From NCBI GenBank assembly GCA_029204225.1, contig CM055092.1, forward strand, positions 100,496,200 through 100,560,199: DNA of 64,000 bases, given 5' to 3'. Of the stretch, positions 43,430-54,010 are shown in pieces. Each line of letters starts with the position of its first letter. Position 1 is the stretch's first letter. The stretch is from Diphasiastrum complanatum (Eukaryota; Streptophyta; Lycopodiopsida; Lycopodiales; Lycopodiaceae). A model generated the notes under the pieces. That model had not been told where the DNA came from and did not search any database. It worked only from the letters and a program-made list of their open reading frames with translations. The translations under genes were made by a program, and so were the position numbers.

Positions 43430-44262
43430 TCGACGAAGGCCAAAATTCCAAGACACGCAAGTTAAACGAATGAAGACTCGAAGACAAAGATCCGAAGCTC
43501 GAAGACCAAAGGACCTCGAAGGGGAAGCCGAAGGCCAAAGGAAGACACGAAACCACGAAGCTCGAAACACCCGAAGACAGAAAGACAACGGATCTTCACG
43601 CTCCAAGTACAAAGGAGATCAAGCCAAGTACCAGGAGGAGTACCACCTCCATGGACAATGGCAACGACAAACTGAGTGTCGTTAGAACGTGCTTAACCAG
43701 CTGTTCTTGTAATCAGTGATTAAACTAAACCATCTATCTCAATCCATATATAAACAGGACAAACACGAGAGAATCTGTTGAACATCAAATTGGTTGAACA
43801 TCAATGTGAGTTAGGCATAGAACTGCCAGCCGATGTCCAAGAGTCAATACTAAGTGAGACTGTCTGACATAGTTCGTGAGAGACATAGTATCTCTTGCAC
43901 CGACGCATTGGGTGGGTTTGTCACACAACGCTCTAGAAAAGATCATTGATAATACATTAGCTGTTATTCATATGCTTGTCTTTATCTTAAATGATATCAA
44001 ATGTTTTGATGTTTAATCGTTGTCTGTACATCTTCAGTTGTTTATTCTTATTTTGCACACTAACTCATCCTTGTTGAATTCTTAAACTAACTTAATAACG
44101 TAGGTCAGCAGTGTATGTCTACACTCTGGAAAAATGTAGATCTGATCTAGCAAGCAGTAGCCGCCAGTCTGAATCGAATTCTATCCGAATCCATTGAAGA
44201 GAAGAAAGTGCGAGTGCGACTCCCTTTCGGTTTCGTTTCGTGCATCCAATTTCTCTCAATAG
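43430..44262 (+). mobile_element. copia D, probable 5' LTR
   Basis: The region before the primer sites has a TATA-like tatataaac (about 43748-43756), a transcription-start-like region and a purine-rich upstream part with repeated cgaag (43450-43590). It ends in ..tttctctcaata before the first primer site. The left boundary is unclear. Confidence 0.5.
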
Positions 44263-44327
44263 TGGTATCAGAGCTGCTCACGAGACGAAGTCGATCCGAT
44301 TCACTTCTCAGCAGTGGTATCAGAGCC
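44263..44327 (+). other. copia D, two primer binding sites in tandem
   Basis: tggtatcagagc at 44263-44274 and tggtatcagagcc at 44315-44327, 52 bp apart, both complementary to the 3' end of initiator tRNA-Met. The bases before each (ttctctcaata, ttctcagca) are also similar, so the LTR-PBS junction was duplicated. Confidence 0.8.
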
Positions 44328-44469
44328 GATAACAGCTTCAAAGCTGATTGAAGCTTATTACAACAAAAGCCAATCAGAGCCTATCAGTTCTCTGAAGGCT
44401 ATCAGATCCAAGATATCATACATTTAGAACAAGGAGCCAAAAACAAGCTGAAAAACATAGTTCACAATA

Positions 44470-44646
44470 ATGGCATCTATAAGCAGCACACAATCGAAGA
44501 TCTGCACCATCCTCGACTTATCCGGGTCTAACTTCATAGCATGGAAGGTAAAGACCTCTCTCATCTTGAAGGGAGAAAACTTATGGCCCTGGGTGGACGA
44601 CACCGAATATGCATGGCCCATACCTAAAAGGGAAGCAAGATTGTGA
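44470..44646 (+). pseudogene. copia D, gag N-terminus
   Basis: ATG at 44470, 143 bp after the second primer site. It reads MASISSTQSKICTILDLSGS, then NFIAWKVKTSLILKGENLWPWVD, which is the copia Gag start (L.G.NF..W...M...L....LW). Stop at 44644-44646 after 58 codons. The following kilobase has no gag or pol, so the element is cut off here. Confidence 0.75.
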
Positions 44647-45840
44647 GAAGTTTTTGCATTCCCACTATAATAGGCAAAATTTACTGATTATAATCAAGTA
44701 CATGACATTGGCCTATCAATTTAAAGGAGATGACATAAAAATATAGTTTAGAGTCTAGAGAATTTTCCTAGTAATAATTCCATGGCTTCTATACTAAGAT
44801 CCAAAATTCTAAATCTTTCCAACTATAGTGAGCAAACTTTCCAAGAAACCGGACAAAGTTTATTATGCAATAAAAGCTAGCAATTAATGAATAATTATGA
44901 GCATATTCAACTTTCTTTCCAAATGAACAAGAAGATTGATAAAGCATCGTAAGGGAGACATTCTATCAAAGGAAGAGAGTAACCATTCTCTCATAAAGCA
45001 AGCTTGGAAAAATCATGCTATATCAGCCATTTTCATTCTGTGCTTACTTGTGGTGCGTAGGCCAAAAGGTACTCCCAAATGGCAAAACAATTGACCATGC
45101 TAGGTAATAGAAATACCACAATGAGTTAGCCAATACGAGATGTCGTCATTGATCAAGAGAGAGAATTTTTCCAAGCTAACTTTAGCTCATGTCGCTTCAT
45201 AATAATCTTGCATAGTCTTTAGAAATGCTAAAATTACAGGTGATTATTTGGAATAAAGAAATGAATTCCATTCAGCTCAAAAAGCCTAGAGGGAAACTCA
45301 TATGGATTCATTTAAACAAATTCAGCAATGACGCGTTTCTTAGCTATAGCCTATGTCCCATGCAATTCCTTCCTTTGATGCAAAGCATTTGTGGTGGCTC
45401 TCCCTTACATCCAATAATAGCACCAATACATAACATTACTTCGTTTTTAAGGGGGCGTTTGAACCCAGGATTTAAGAACTTTGGATGCCAAGCTAACCAA
45501 ATCAATTAACCCTGTTTTTGTGTAATTTTATGTTCCGGGCTCCGGGTCGCTGTTGCTCTTCACATGATCTTTAACAGGAAACCGTTCTCTCCAGGTGAGG
45601 GTTCCAACAATTTCTTCTCTCTGGGTTTTTGGTCTCCATGGGTCCCGGCCTTTGCTCTACGTCATTCGTGGGGCTGGGCAGCTCATGTGAAGAGGCCCTA
45701 AGCAACTCTCAAGGCTCACACCCTCCAAGATGTGGATCCAGGCTTGGCCCCACACTTTGAGGTTGCACTTAAATCTGTGAAGACATGTCCTTACTTCAAT
45801 TGCGTTTCTGAAAAAGAAGAAAAAAAATGACTGTTATCAC
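44647..45840. other. intergenic sequence
   Basis: No transposon or gene motif. The 94-codon frame at 45225-45509 has no recognisable domain. The kinesin promoter must lie in the last part of this stretch, but I see no convincing TATA box. Confidence 0.4.
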
Positions 45841-46259
45841 CTTCCCTCCTCTCACTTTTCAAATCCCAGACGCCAGAAGAGAACGAGAAAGAGAAAGAGA
45901 GACAGCGAGCGAGAGAGAGAAGAGCGAGCCTATAGTACAGAGATTGGTAATACTCAGAGGCAAAGCTGGTTTTGCCAGTGAGTGACATCAGTTGTGACAG
46001 GAAGAAAGAAAGAAAGAAAGAAAGCAAGCAAGCAGGCAAGCAAGAAAGACAGAAGATAGAAACAATTGATTGTGCTCTTCTCTGCACGATAATTCCTATT
46101 CATCCGAAGAGCAGAAGAAGCACAGGAAAGTATTGGCATTGCAGAGAGAACCTACTCCATTTACTGCATTATGTGGCAAAACTTGCAGGCTACACAATTC
46201 GCTGCTATACATAAATGAATCAGCCCAACCCATAAACGGCGCTTTTCTCAATTTCTGAG
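45841..46259 (+). promoter_or_regulatory. putative kinesin 5' leader with repeats and a short uORF
   Basis: GA-rich stretch (45880-45925), then (GAAA)n/(GCAA)n (about 46001-46048). ATG 46215 opens a six-codon uORF (MNQPNP, stop 46233-46235), 24 bp before the main ATG. The transcript start is not defined by sequence. Confidence 0.4.
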
Positions 46260-46781
46260 ATGGGTTGTGGGCATCATCCAGTGGAAGTAGTGGGGCGCGT
46301 TCGAGGGCAGCCCGATATAAGAGATGAGCCATCGGCCGTGCAAGTGCAGCCCAGTGGGCAGCTGCGTGTACGGACGGATCAGGGCTGCCGAGACTTCGTG
46401 TTGGACGGCGTTTCCATTGGTCAAACCGAAAATCTGCAAGCATTTTACACCAAGTACGTGAAGGCGCGGGTGGATGACATCAAGGGCGGGGCCAAATGTA
46501 CGGTAATGATGTACGGACCAACAGGGTCAGGCAAAAGTCACACCATGTTTGGATCCACACAAGAGCCTGGTGTTGCTTATCTGGCTCTGCAACAGCTCTT
46601 GATAAATAAGCCTGTCAGCCCTTGCCCTGATCCGCTCACCCTTTCTCCTGGGACTGGACCTGGTTCCATGGTAAAGGCTACCGTGCTGGAAATCTACAAC
46701 GAGGAGATATTTGATCTATTGGCAAGCAATTCAGTGGCTAGTCCCGGACCCAGATCCCTAAGAGCAACAAGCCTTGGTCGT
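46260..46781 (+). CDS. kinesin motor domain, first coding exon (KIN-10A/PAKRP2-like)
   Basis: Start ATG 46260. The frame reads HHPVEVVGRVRGQPD, LRVRTDQGCRDFVLDGVS, FYTKYVKARVDDIKGGAKCT and then the P-loop MYGPTGSGKSHTMFG (residues 84-98; Walker A GPTGSGKS at 86-93). After that come QEPGVAYLALQQLL and a motor strand TVLEIYNEEIFDLLASNS. The PVEV.GR.RD.P start, GYRDF.LDGVS and KCT.MMYGPTGAGKSHTMFG pattern is that of the plant orphan kinesin KIN-10A (PAKRP2, linked to vesicle transport at the phragmoplast). The N-terminus is shorter than I recall for Arabidopsis. The donor gtaaga starts at 46782, phase 0, after 174 codons. Switch I/II, stalk and tail exons are not in the window, so the gene is incomplete here. 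Confidence 0.85.
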
Positions 46782-47400
46782 GTAAGATTTATTATTCTTT
46801 GGTAGCTCTTTTTGGTTTTGTAAGTGTTCAATTAATTACATTGCACGTCAACCATTTTGGAAGTTTAGAGTGAAGATACTCGATTCGAAAGTAAAGATAG
46901 AATAGAGTAGAGCATATTAGAATGTATTTATGGTCATTTACCAAGATCAACAATGTATAAAGCCCTAGAAACCTGACATTCTGAATGCAGTACAGATTGT
47001 GGAAAAACTCTTCACAGAACATTATTTTTGTAACTATTTAAACCAAAGAAAAAGAAAAATTTGAATTTTTTAATATTGTTTCCCCTCCCGACATATGAAA
47101 CGAAAAGCACCTTAGAAAAATCCAAAACAGGTATCTATGTACGGAGCTGATTACAGGAACATGATGCTCAGTATAAATTTGTATACAAATAAGTTTGACT
47201 AATATTAAATCTATGTTATGCAGTTAGAAGACTCACATAAATTGCCTTTTTCTATTTATGAGTGTCAATTAAAATGTCCAAGCATGTCTAGAACCTCTTG
47301 GAAAAGAAAGCTGCAAAGAAGCTGTAATTGCGGTAACTTGCTATAAATGAAACTTAGATGAAACGGAGAATATTGACTTTATTGTTCTTGAATGCAAGTA
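46782..47400 (+). other. kinesin intron, no recognised content
   Basis: AT-rich. I looked for the next motor exon (NERSSRSH / switch II DLAGSE region) on + and did not find it here or further downstream. Confidence 0.45.
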
Positions 47401-47544
47401 TAGTGATGTAATCACATTTTGCTGTTGGTTCTTACAGCCCACAAACTACACCTAAGAAGAGCAAGGCATTCTTTTTCGCCTTTCTCCTCTCAACAGTGTT
47501 TTAGCCTAAACCTCCTCTTGAACTCTGGTGCATATAATCAGCTT

Positions 47545-47836
47545 AAAGGTTTGCCTATGGACGGGAGGAGATCATTCTTTCACCGGCTAGTTGGTATTAG
47601 GAGGACCTTGGAGAGCTAGCATCCTCACACTTGGTATCAAGAGCCTCGTTCAAGAGAGAAAGTGTGAAAAACCATATTTTAGCTTTCTTTTGGGGAAATT
47701 CTCGAGAGCCCTTTCTACAGGTTAATCGCTGTAGAAGTAGTCTAGATCCATCGTTAATTCTCTGTTTTCTCACATGTAGCATTAGAGAGAGAAAAAGATG
47801 TTTTTTGAGCAATTTGGGTGCTGAAACAGTGAAACA
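47545..47836 (+). mobile_element. gypsy LTR/leader remnant, copy 1
   Basis: About 290 bp that recurs at 48137-48470: cttaaaggtttgcctatgga, gagatcattctttcac, and a decayed primer site acttggtatcaagagcctcg (47630-47649), then gagagaaagtgtgaaaa.cca.tttta. The layout is LTR end, primer site, leader. Confidence 0.55.
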
Positions 47837-48136
47837 ACCCTAGAAATTCACTTACACGAATCTGATCTGGACTTGTGGTTGCAAAGTTATGCAAAAAATG
47901 TGTTTTCATGCCTTTAAGAGTCATTGTAGGCCCACCATGCATTGACCAAGTCAACCTGCCGTTAGGTGGGCAGTGACCAGGGTCAAATCCAAAGGACCTA
48001 GGCATGGCTGGAGCATGGGGATGGCTAAACATTGAGTTGGCTACATATTTATGGTTTAGGATTGCCATGGCATGCTAGGTGGATTGATCAACGTGCATGG
48101 GCCCCATGTGTCACATGACCAAAATACATGTAGCTA

Positions 48137-48470
48137 TGCTTAAAGGTTTGCCTATGGATGAAAGGAGATCATTCTTTCACTGCCTAGTTGGTTTCTTGAG
48201 GAGCTCGGAGAGCTAAGCACCTCACATTTGGTATTAGAACCTTGTTCTAGAGAGAGAACAGCTCGTTCTAGAGAGAATGTGAAAACACCATTTTCTAGCT
48301 TTTCCTTTGGAAATTTTTTGAGAGAGAAAGTTGCCAATCCTCTTCCATGGGTAAATTGTTGTAGGAGCAGCCTACATTCATCCTTAAATCTTTGTTTTCA
48401 CACGTGTGTAGCAGTATTGAGAGAAAAAGTTGTTTATTGGGCCATTTGGGTGTTGAAACAGCTTGGAAAT
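48137..48470 (+). mobile_element. gypsy LTR/leader remnant, copy 2
   Basis: Second copy of the same block. The primer site is decayed to tttggtattagaaccttg (about 48226-48243), followed by a small local duplication of gttctagagagag. Confidence 0.55.
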
Positions 48471-48539
48471 CACTGTTTTGAGGGGGAAGTCATTGTCAGA
48501 TCATCTAGAGATTTTAAGAGTAGGTCACTAGGGCGACCT

Positions 48540-48910
48540 CAGCCAAGGTGTTGCAGACCAAAAAATGTTACAAGTTGTCCTCAAGATACAATGGGCCATT
48601 CAAGATTGTAAAGAAACTCATTTAGAATGCCTACGAGCTAGATCTTCCCCAAGGATTAATGGTCCATCATGTTTTTCACGTCAGTGGTTTAAAGGAATGA
48701 CTTCGTGGGATGATATTATTTTGGATGATCCACTAGTTGTACTACAAAGATCGTACCTTTGGAACCGTAGGTTATTGTTGACGTTCCTCAACGGGGACTC
48801 AGAAACTGTCAAGTTATTGAGTATCTGGTTTGTTGGAAAGGTAGAGTTGAGGATGGAGACATTGGGAAAGGAGCGAGACCTCAGACTAAGATTTCCCAAT
48901 TTTCTCCCTT
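48540..48910 (+). pseudogene. Ty3/gypsy chromovirus pol end (integrase C-terminus and chromodomain)
   Basis: In shifting frames: KLSSRYNGPFKIVKKL (GPF/Y module, about 48572-48620), NAYELDLPQGLMVHHVFHVS (about 48625-48685), then RTFGT... and QVIEYLV.WKG...HWER (chromodomain core, about 48810-48880). Directly downstream of the two LTR/leader remnants, so probably the same broken element. The rest of pol is gone. Confidence 0.7.
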
Positions 48911-49644
48911 AGAAAGGAGGGTCTTTTTTAAGGTCGAGAGAGTCTTACGGACCCCTCGGGGCCCATAAACTCCACCTACTTCAAGTGCAAACACGGACTG
49001 GAGCCTTTCACTTGACCTTGACCGGTGGACTTGGACAATGTCGAAATTTGACGTTCGAGATTTTTCTTTGTGCTTTATTTCCATGACTTTCTTCACAATG
49101 TTCATGGCCGTCGTGTGACGTCCTTACATAGAACTTTCAACCTGCCCTTCAAATTTTATTTTATTAAGGATAGGACTTTCATGCAAATTTCATTCTAGAA
49201 TTTTTAATCTTGAATTCCAAGTAAAAACTGTATAAGATCGTACCTATTGACATTTCTAATATTGGGGGCTTTAGTCTAGAATCTAGATGGATCATGGCTA
49301 CTAGCCCTACAAGTTCTTTCAATTTCCATGAAGCCTCTAGACCACAACAACACATAAAGGCTGAAATTTGAAACTTTGAAAGTTTGGAAGTTGAAAAGTT
49401 GGAGTTAGATTGTAACATTTGGAAGATGGATAATTCTACGTTGGAAGTTGGCAACTTGGCCCATTGTTCAAATTTCAAACTTTGGGCCCAGCTCTCCAGA
49501 TGGCCCATGCTGAAGTGAAAAGGCTGTGAAGTTTGGAGTTCGTGAATTTCAATTTCCAATATCATTGTATTGAGTATTAAGTTATAGATCTTGGACCTTG
49601 CAAAGAGTGAACTTTCAACTTTCAAGGATGCATCATGTATTTAT
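48911..49644. other. no recognised content
   Basis: Sequence between the gypsy remnant and the 5' LTR of copia E, with no coding signal. Confidence 0.4.
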
Positions 49645-50292
49645 TATTGAAATTGTCACTTCCAACTTGATGTAGTATGTTAAACTTGAGATCTAAGTTC
49701 ATATTGAGATCTCACACGTGTGGAGCCTGTTCCCACGTGTGAAAGGATTTAGAAAAAGTACCTGTATAAAGTTAGATTCATTTTAGATCAATCTACACAA
49801 GTGTGAACTTGACTTTTGAGTAGAATGATGAATCTTGGAAAAAAACATCATGGTCAAACTCCTTGTGATTAGCTTGCACTTCCATGTGAATGAGTAAATG
49901 CTCCCACATGTCAAGATGCTGTTCACACGTGTGGATTTGGATGTACTAGATAAGATGTACATATTCCCTTAGATCCTGTTTTATAGGGAAGATTCCCACT
50001 TTTTGTCGAGACTAGCATTTGGATTCTAGCTAGTAGGATAAGTCAACTTTGATCTATGAGCATATCTTGCTCCCATTGGTGGATCTACATGATGTGGCAC
50101 TCCCCACACGTGTGAAGACCTGTTGGACCAGTTTACAAGTCGTTCATGTACTTGACCTATAAAGATATCACCAAATCTAATGATAAGTTGATGAGAGATT
50201 TTCATTCTAGCCATTTGCTTGAGATCTACACATTTGTTTTGTGATTTTATGCTTGTAAGCTATCAAATAAGTCCAGTACTTTGCTCTCTGGT
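49645..50292 (+). mobile_element. copia E, 5' LTR
   Basis: Collinear with 53577-53660 plus 59581-60144. It starts TATTGAAATTG (the partner starts TGTTGAAATTG) and runs to ctttgctctctggt. It contains several acacgtgtg/cacgtgtga motifs. The undisturbed ..gtgtggagcctgttccc here is the empty target of the element inserted in the partner LTR. Its 3' end runs straight into gag coding sequence, so primer site and most of gag are deleted. Confidence 0.9.
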
Positions 50293-51415
50293 GGACATTT
50301 TGCTTCCGAATGCTTTAAGAAGAAGAATGCACAAGTGAATGAAGATCAAGGCAACCTTGCACAAGAGGAGGAGGAAGAGGATGGTTTCAACACATCCTTG
50401 ATGGTAGCATCAAATCCAACATCAAGCCAAGAGACATGGTGGATTGATAGTGGGGCTAGTTCCCACATGTCATTCAACAATCATTTTTTCTCTACTTTAT
50501 TTTCTTGTAATGATTCTAAGAAATCTATCTACACTGCTAGTGATGGTATTGGAAGCATTCCATTATGCTTAGGATCATCTAAAAGGATAGATCTAGATAA
50601 TGTCTTGTATGTTCCAACCATTACTAAAAATGACAATTGATGGATAATGGACTAGATGTACATTTCAAGAATGGAGTGTGTTCCATCTTGAAAAGTGATA
50701 AGTGCATAGCTAGTGGCATTAAGCAAGGAAGACTTTTCAGGTTGGATGCTAATGTGGCCATTGAACATGGTTAGGGAGGAGATGACACTCATGAATTAAT
50801 GGAGGTGCTTTAATGTATGTGACTTTCATAGATGATTGTACTAGATATACTTGGATAGATCTATTGTCAAAGAAAAGTCTTGTATATGAAGCTTTTGTAA
50901 AGTTTAAATCTCTTGTTGAGAATCAACTTATCTAGCATCAAAGTTCTAAGATGTGATAACGGAGGAGAATATATCTCCAATAGGATGAGGGATTTTTGTA
51001 GGCATTAAAAGAGAGTACACGTGTTCCTACCACCCCCAACAAAATGGGGTGGCCGAGAGGAAAAATGTGAGTGTGCAAAGTCTTTGAGGCTAGATGCATC
51101 TCTCTACCCATCTCATTTTGGGGAGAGGCCATAACATGTGCTAACTATTTATGTATTAGGCTTCCAAGTAGTGCCATTGATGGGATCTCACCATATCAAG
51201 TTTTGTATGGCAATAAGCCAAATGTAAAAGATTTGAAAGTGTTTGGATGTATGTGTTATGTCCACATTCCTTTGGAAACTAGAAAGAAAGAGGATGCAAC
51301 TTCTTTCAAAGGAATTTTGTAGGCTATAGTGAAAATAACAAAGGTTATAGGATTTTTGATCCTATTTCAAAGAAAGTGAAAGTTAGTAAGGATGTCTTAT
51401 TTGATGAAGCTCAAT
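50281..51415 (+). mobile_element. copia E, gag end, protease and integrase (broken)
   Basis: The frame 50281-50640 starts inside a gag zinc knuckle (GGHFASECFKKKNAQ), continues through an acidic linker and the aspartic protease WWIDSGASSHMSFN (about 50440-50475), and reaches LDNVLYVP. Then GAG-pre-integrase and integrase follow in shifted frames: LRCDNGGEYISNRM (about 50945), SFWGEAITCANYLCIRLPS (51115-51170) and VFGCMCYVHIPLETRKK (51240-51290). The integrase core is damaged by frameshifts. Integrase-RT linker sequence runs up to the hAT insertion at 51424. Confidence 0.85.
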
Positions 51416-51423
51416 GTTCTAAG

Positions 51424-52218
51424 CATAGTTGCAGCGCGATTCCCGAATCGCGATCAGAATCGCGATTCCGATTCGCGATTCGGGATATTCCCAGAATCGT
51501 GTAGAATCGATTTTTTTTTTTTTTTTTGAAATTTTTTAAGGCAATATGGGTATCAGATGAAAGCTCTGATCGAGGGGATTATGATTGTGTAGTTTGCCGA
51601 CTGTTTCGGGTGCGAAACATCAAAAAGTGTGTTTTCACTCGGGGAGTTGGAAGGCCAAATCATGAAGAGGCCTTACCGTACCCCGCCGTTGGGGGGCGTT
51701 GCCCCCCAAACCCCCCACCAGGGGGCTACCGCCCCCCGAACCCCCCGTTTCCTGGGGGGCTACTGTCCCCCGAACCCCCTAGAGCTTCTTGCTATATAGA
51801 CACTGTAGATAAAAATGCCACCGCCCCCCTGTAGATAAAAATGAGGTCCAAATGCGCGCCGAGAAGGGCCCAATATTTATGCCCCCAACTGTATGTACAT
51901 TGCACTCACATCTCCAGTGAACCAATTGCAATCATCCATACAGTTGATAGTCCAAACTGTAGCATTAACATTTACTGAAAACCAGAGCAAATGACAACCG
52001 GATAGCTACTGAAAATAAGATCTGTTTGTGCCTCATCTACTGCACTTCTGAGAGGCAAAACGCTGGTTTGACCATTGATCCCCTAAAAAAAAGTTAAGCA
52101 ATAAGCTATTTTTCCAATTTTTTTTTTTTTTTTTGCGATTCTGGGTCGCGAATCGCGATTCGCAGAATCGCGACCCGCGAATCGCAGACCCAGCGAATCG
52201 CGATTCGCTGCAACTATG
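51424..52218. mobile_element. hAT-like non-autonomous DNA transposon, 795 bp, with 8-bp target duplication
   Basis: Terminal inverted repeats CATAGTTGCAGCG (51424-51436) and CGCTGCAACTATG (52206-52218) are perfect over 13 bp. The target gttctaag is duplicated exactly at 51416-51423 and 52219-52226. An 8-bp duplication and C/TA..G ends are hAT features. Just inside both ends are many copies of the palindrome gaatcgcgattc (51433-51500 and 52137-52210), likely transposase-binding subterminal repeats. The middle has a GC-rich block (51690-51785) and no transposase. It is inserted in the integrase-RT linker of copia E. Confidence 0.9.
51690..51785 (+). repeat. G/C-run hairpin minisatellite inside the hAT-like element
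   Basis: Three related units of about 30 bp: a run of five or six G, a short loop (cgttg, ctaccg, ctactgt), then a run of five or six C, then aaa/gaa and another C run. Each unit can fold on itself. The minus strand has at least four runs of five or more G, enough for a G-quadruplex. Confidence 0.8.
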
Positions 52219-52226
52219 GTTCTAAG

Positions 52227-53576
52227 ATCCATTCAAGTGCATCTAATCCTCTGTGTCCAAGATCTTGCAAGATCCGAGGAGGAGTTTTATGAAGATGTGA
52301 GACTCAAGTCCTTCTACCTCTTACTCTTTTCTAACCACAATGCTTGAAGAGCCATCGAGTTTTGAAGATGCTAGATTGATCATTTGTATTGCTACTTGGT
52401 TTCATCAAGGATGGAGAGGAAGACAAGGTTTGCCACTTGAAGAAGAGCCTATATGGCCTTAAGCAAGCACCTAGAGCTTGGTACTCTAGGTTGCATAACT
52501 ATCTCTACTCTCTTGGCTTCGTGATTAGTTCTTATGAACCTTCTTTGTACATCAAGTGTAATGATGGAAAGATCATAATATTGGTTCTTTATGTTGATGA
52601 TATCATATTGACAGGAAATGATGGTGAAGGCATAAGAAAAGTTAAAGTTGCATTGTCTAGTGAATTCAAGATGGTAGATCTAGGACTTCTTAAGTTTATA
52701 CTTGGAATAGAAATTTCTAGAGGTAGTGATTTCACTTTCATAAGTCAATCAAAGTACGCTACTTCCATTCTTGAAAGGTTTGGCATGAAAGATTGTAAAG
52801 GGATTGACACCCCTATGGAGCAAGTTGTTAAAGTTTCTAATGAAGGTGATGAAGCATCCTTTGAGGACATCACACTCTTTAGAAAGCTTATAGGCTCCTT
52901 AATCTATTTGACAATCACTAGACCAGATTTGAGTTATTGTGTAAGCAAGTTAAGTCAAAACATGCAAGGTCCTTTGATACATCATTGGAAAAGTGCCAAA
53001 AGAGTACTTAGATATATCTCTTCTACTAGATTTTTTGGCATTCTCTATCAAGGATCTAACTTGCACTTGAGGGCATACTCGGATTCGGATTTTGCAGGAG
53101 ACAAGATGGATAGGAGATCCATAAGTGCATTTGCCACTTTACTTTGTGGAGGAGTGATATCTTGGCTTTCCAACAAGCAAGATACAATCTCACTTTCCTC
53201 TTGTGAAGCCGAGTACAAGGCCTTAACTTCAACAACAAAAGAACTCCTTTGGCTAAGAAGACTTTTGGAGGAGCTTCAAGTGATGAAGGAGATCCCTTGC
53301 ATCTATTGTGACAATCAAGCATCTCAACAAATTGCTACAAATCCTATCTTCCATGCTAGAACAAACTTCAACAAAGCATATTGAGATAGCTCATCACTTT
53401 CTGAGGGAGAAGGTGCAAATCCAAGGAGGTACAACTTCATCATGTGCCATCATCCGAGTGCATAGCTGATATCTTAACCAAGCCTTTGGCTAAAGATCCA
53501 TTTTTCAAGTTAAGATTTGCTCTTGGAATTGTAGATAGGTGTACATTGGATTTACCAAGTTAGAAGTGAGGAGGAG
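52227..53576 (+). mobile_element. copia E, reverse transcriptase C-terminal half and RNase H
   Basis: Long frame 52389-53384 (331 codons). HLKKSLYGLKQAPRAWY, LVLYVDDIILTG (catalytic YVDD, about 52590), FKMVDLGLLKFILGIEISRG and GSLIYLTITRPDLSY. RNase H follows: AYSDSDFAGDKMDRRSISAF, SNKQDTISLSSCEAEYKALT and CDNQASQQIATNPIFHART. A frameshift near 53370 displaces the last part (IAHHFLREKVQ, then ADILTKPL-like sequence). The N-terminal RT is deleted: EPSSFEDA (about 52350) jumps straight to ..GFIKDGEEDKVC. The element ends in polypurine tract aagtgaggaggag (53564-53576) before the LTR. Confidence 0.9.
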
Positions 53577-53660
53577 TGTTGAAATTGTCACTTCCAACTT
53601 GATGTAGTATGTTAAACTTGACATCTAAGTTCATATTGAGATCTCACATGTGTGGAGCCT
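53577..53660 (+). mobile_element. copia E, 3' LTR, first part
   Basis: TGTTGAAATTGTCACTTCC ... to gtgtggagcct. Interrupted by the mosaic element. Continues at 59581. Confidence 0.95.
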
Positions 53661-54010
53661 TGTAAGAGATCCTAACACCATAGTAGGGCAAACACTAACT
53701 CATCCACCCAACCTTGCCTACTCCCTGATATGGAGCAAGCCCCTCCTAGCCCAGTGTGAGGACTGGTAGCATGCATATTGCCAAGTGTCGGCCACGTGGC
53801 ACTGACGTGGCCGACTGCACGTCGGGACCCAACGTGGGGCCCTATCCTGGTCCCTAGGCTGTGTTAGGCCCGCCATGGCTATGGACCCTGCCGGGTCACA
53901 CTACTCACACTGTCTTGCCCTGTTGGTCGTGTACGCTGGACACGACCCTGACTGTGGTATCTGACCTCCTGTGTTCTCTTGGGTTCGGCACTGGTTACGT
54001 GCTCATAACA
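53661..54010 (-). mobile_element. mosaic LTR element, 3' LTR
   Basis: 350 bp, TGTAAGAG...CATAACA on +. About 96% identical by eye to 59223-59580, with one small indel. Flanked outside by agcct (53656-53660), matched by agcct at 59581-59585. Contains an 11-bp perfect inverted repeat gtcggccacgt / acgtggccgac (53787-53797, 53805-53815). Confidence 0.95.

Noticed and set aside
45225-45509. 94-codon frame upstream of the kinesin
   Set aside because: No domain, no splice or context support.
46070-46258. frame ending just before the kinesin ATG
   Set aside because: Has no ATG (opens at TTG) and lies in a different frame from the kinesin. Treated as 5' leader.
51526-51834. 102-codon Pro/Gly-rich frame inside the hAT-like element
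   Set aside because: Produced by the G/C-run minisatellite. No transposase motif.
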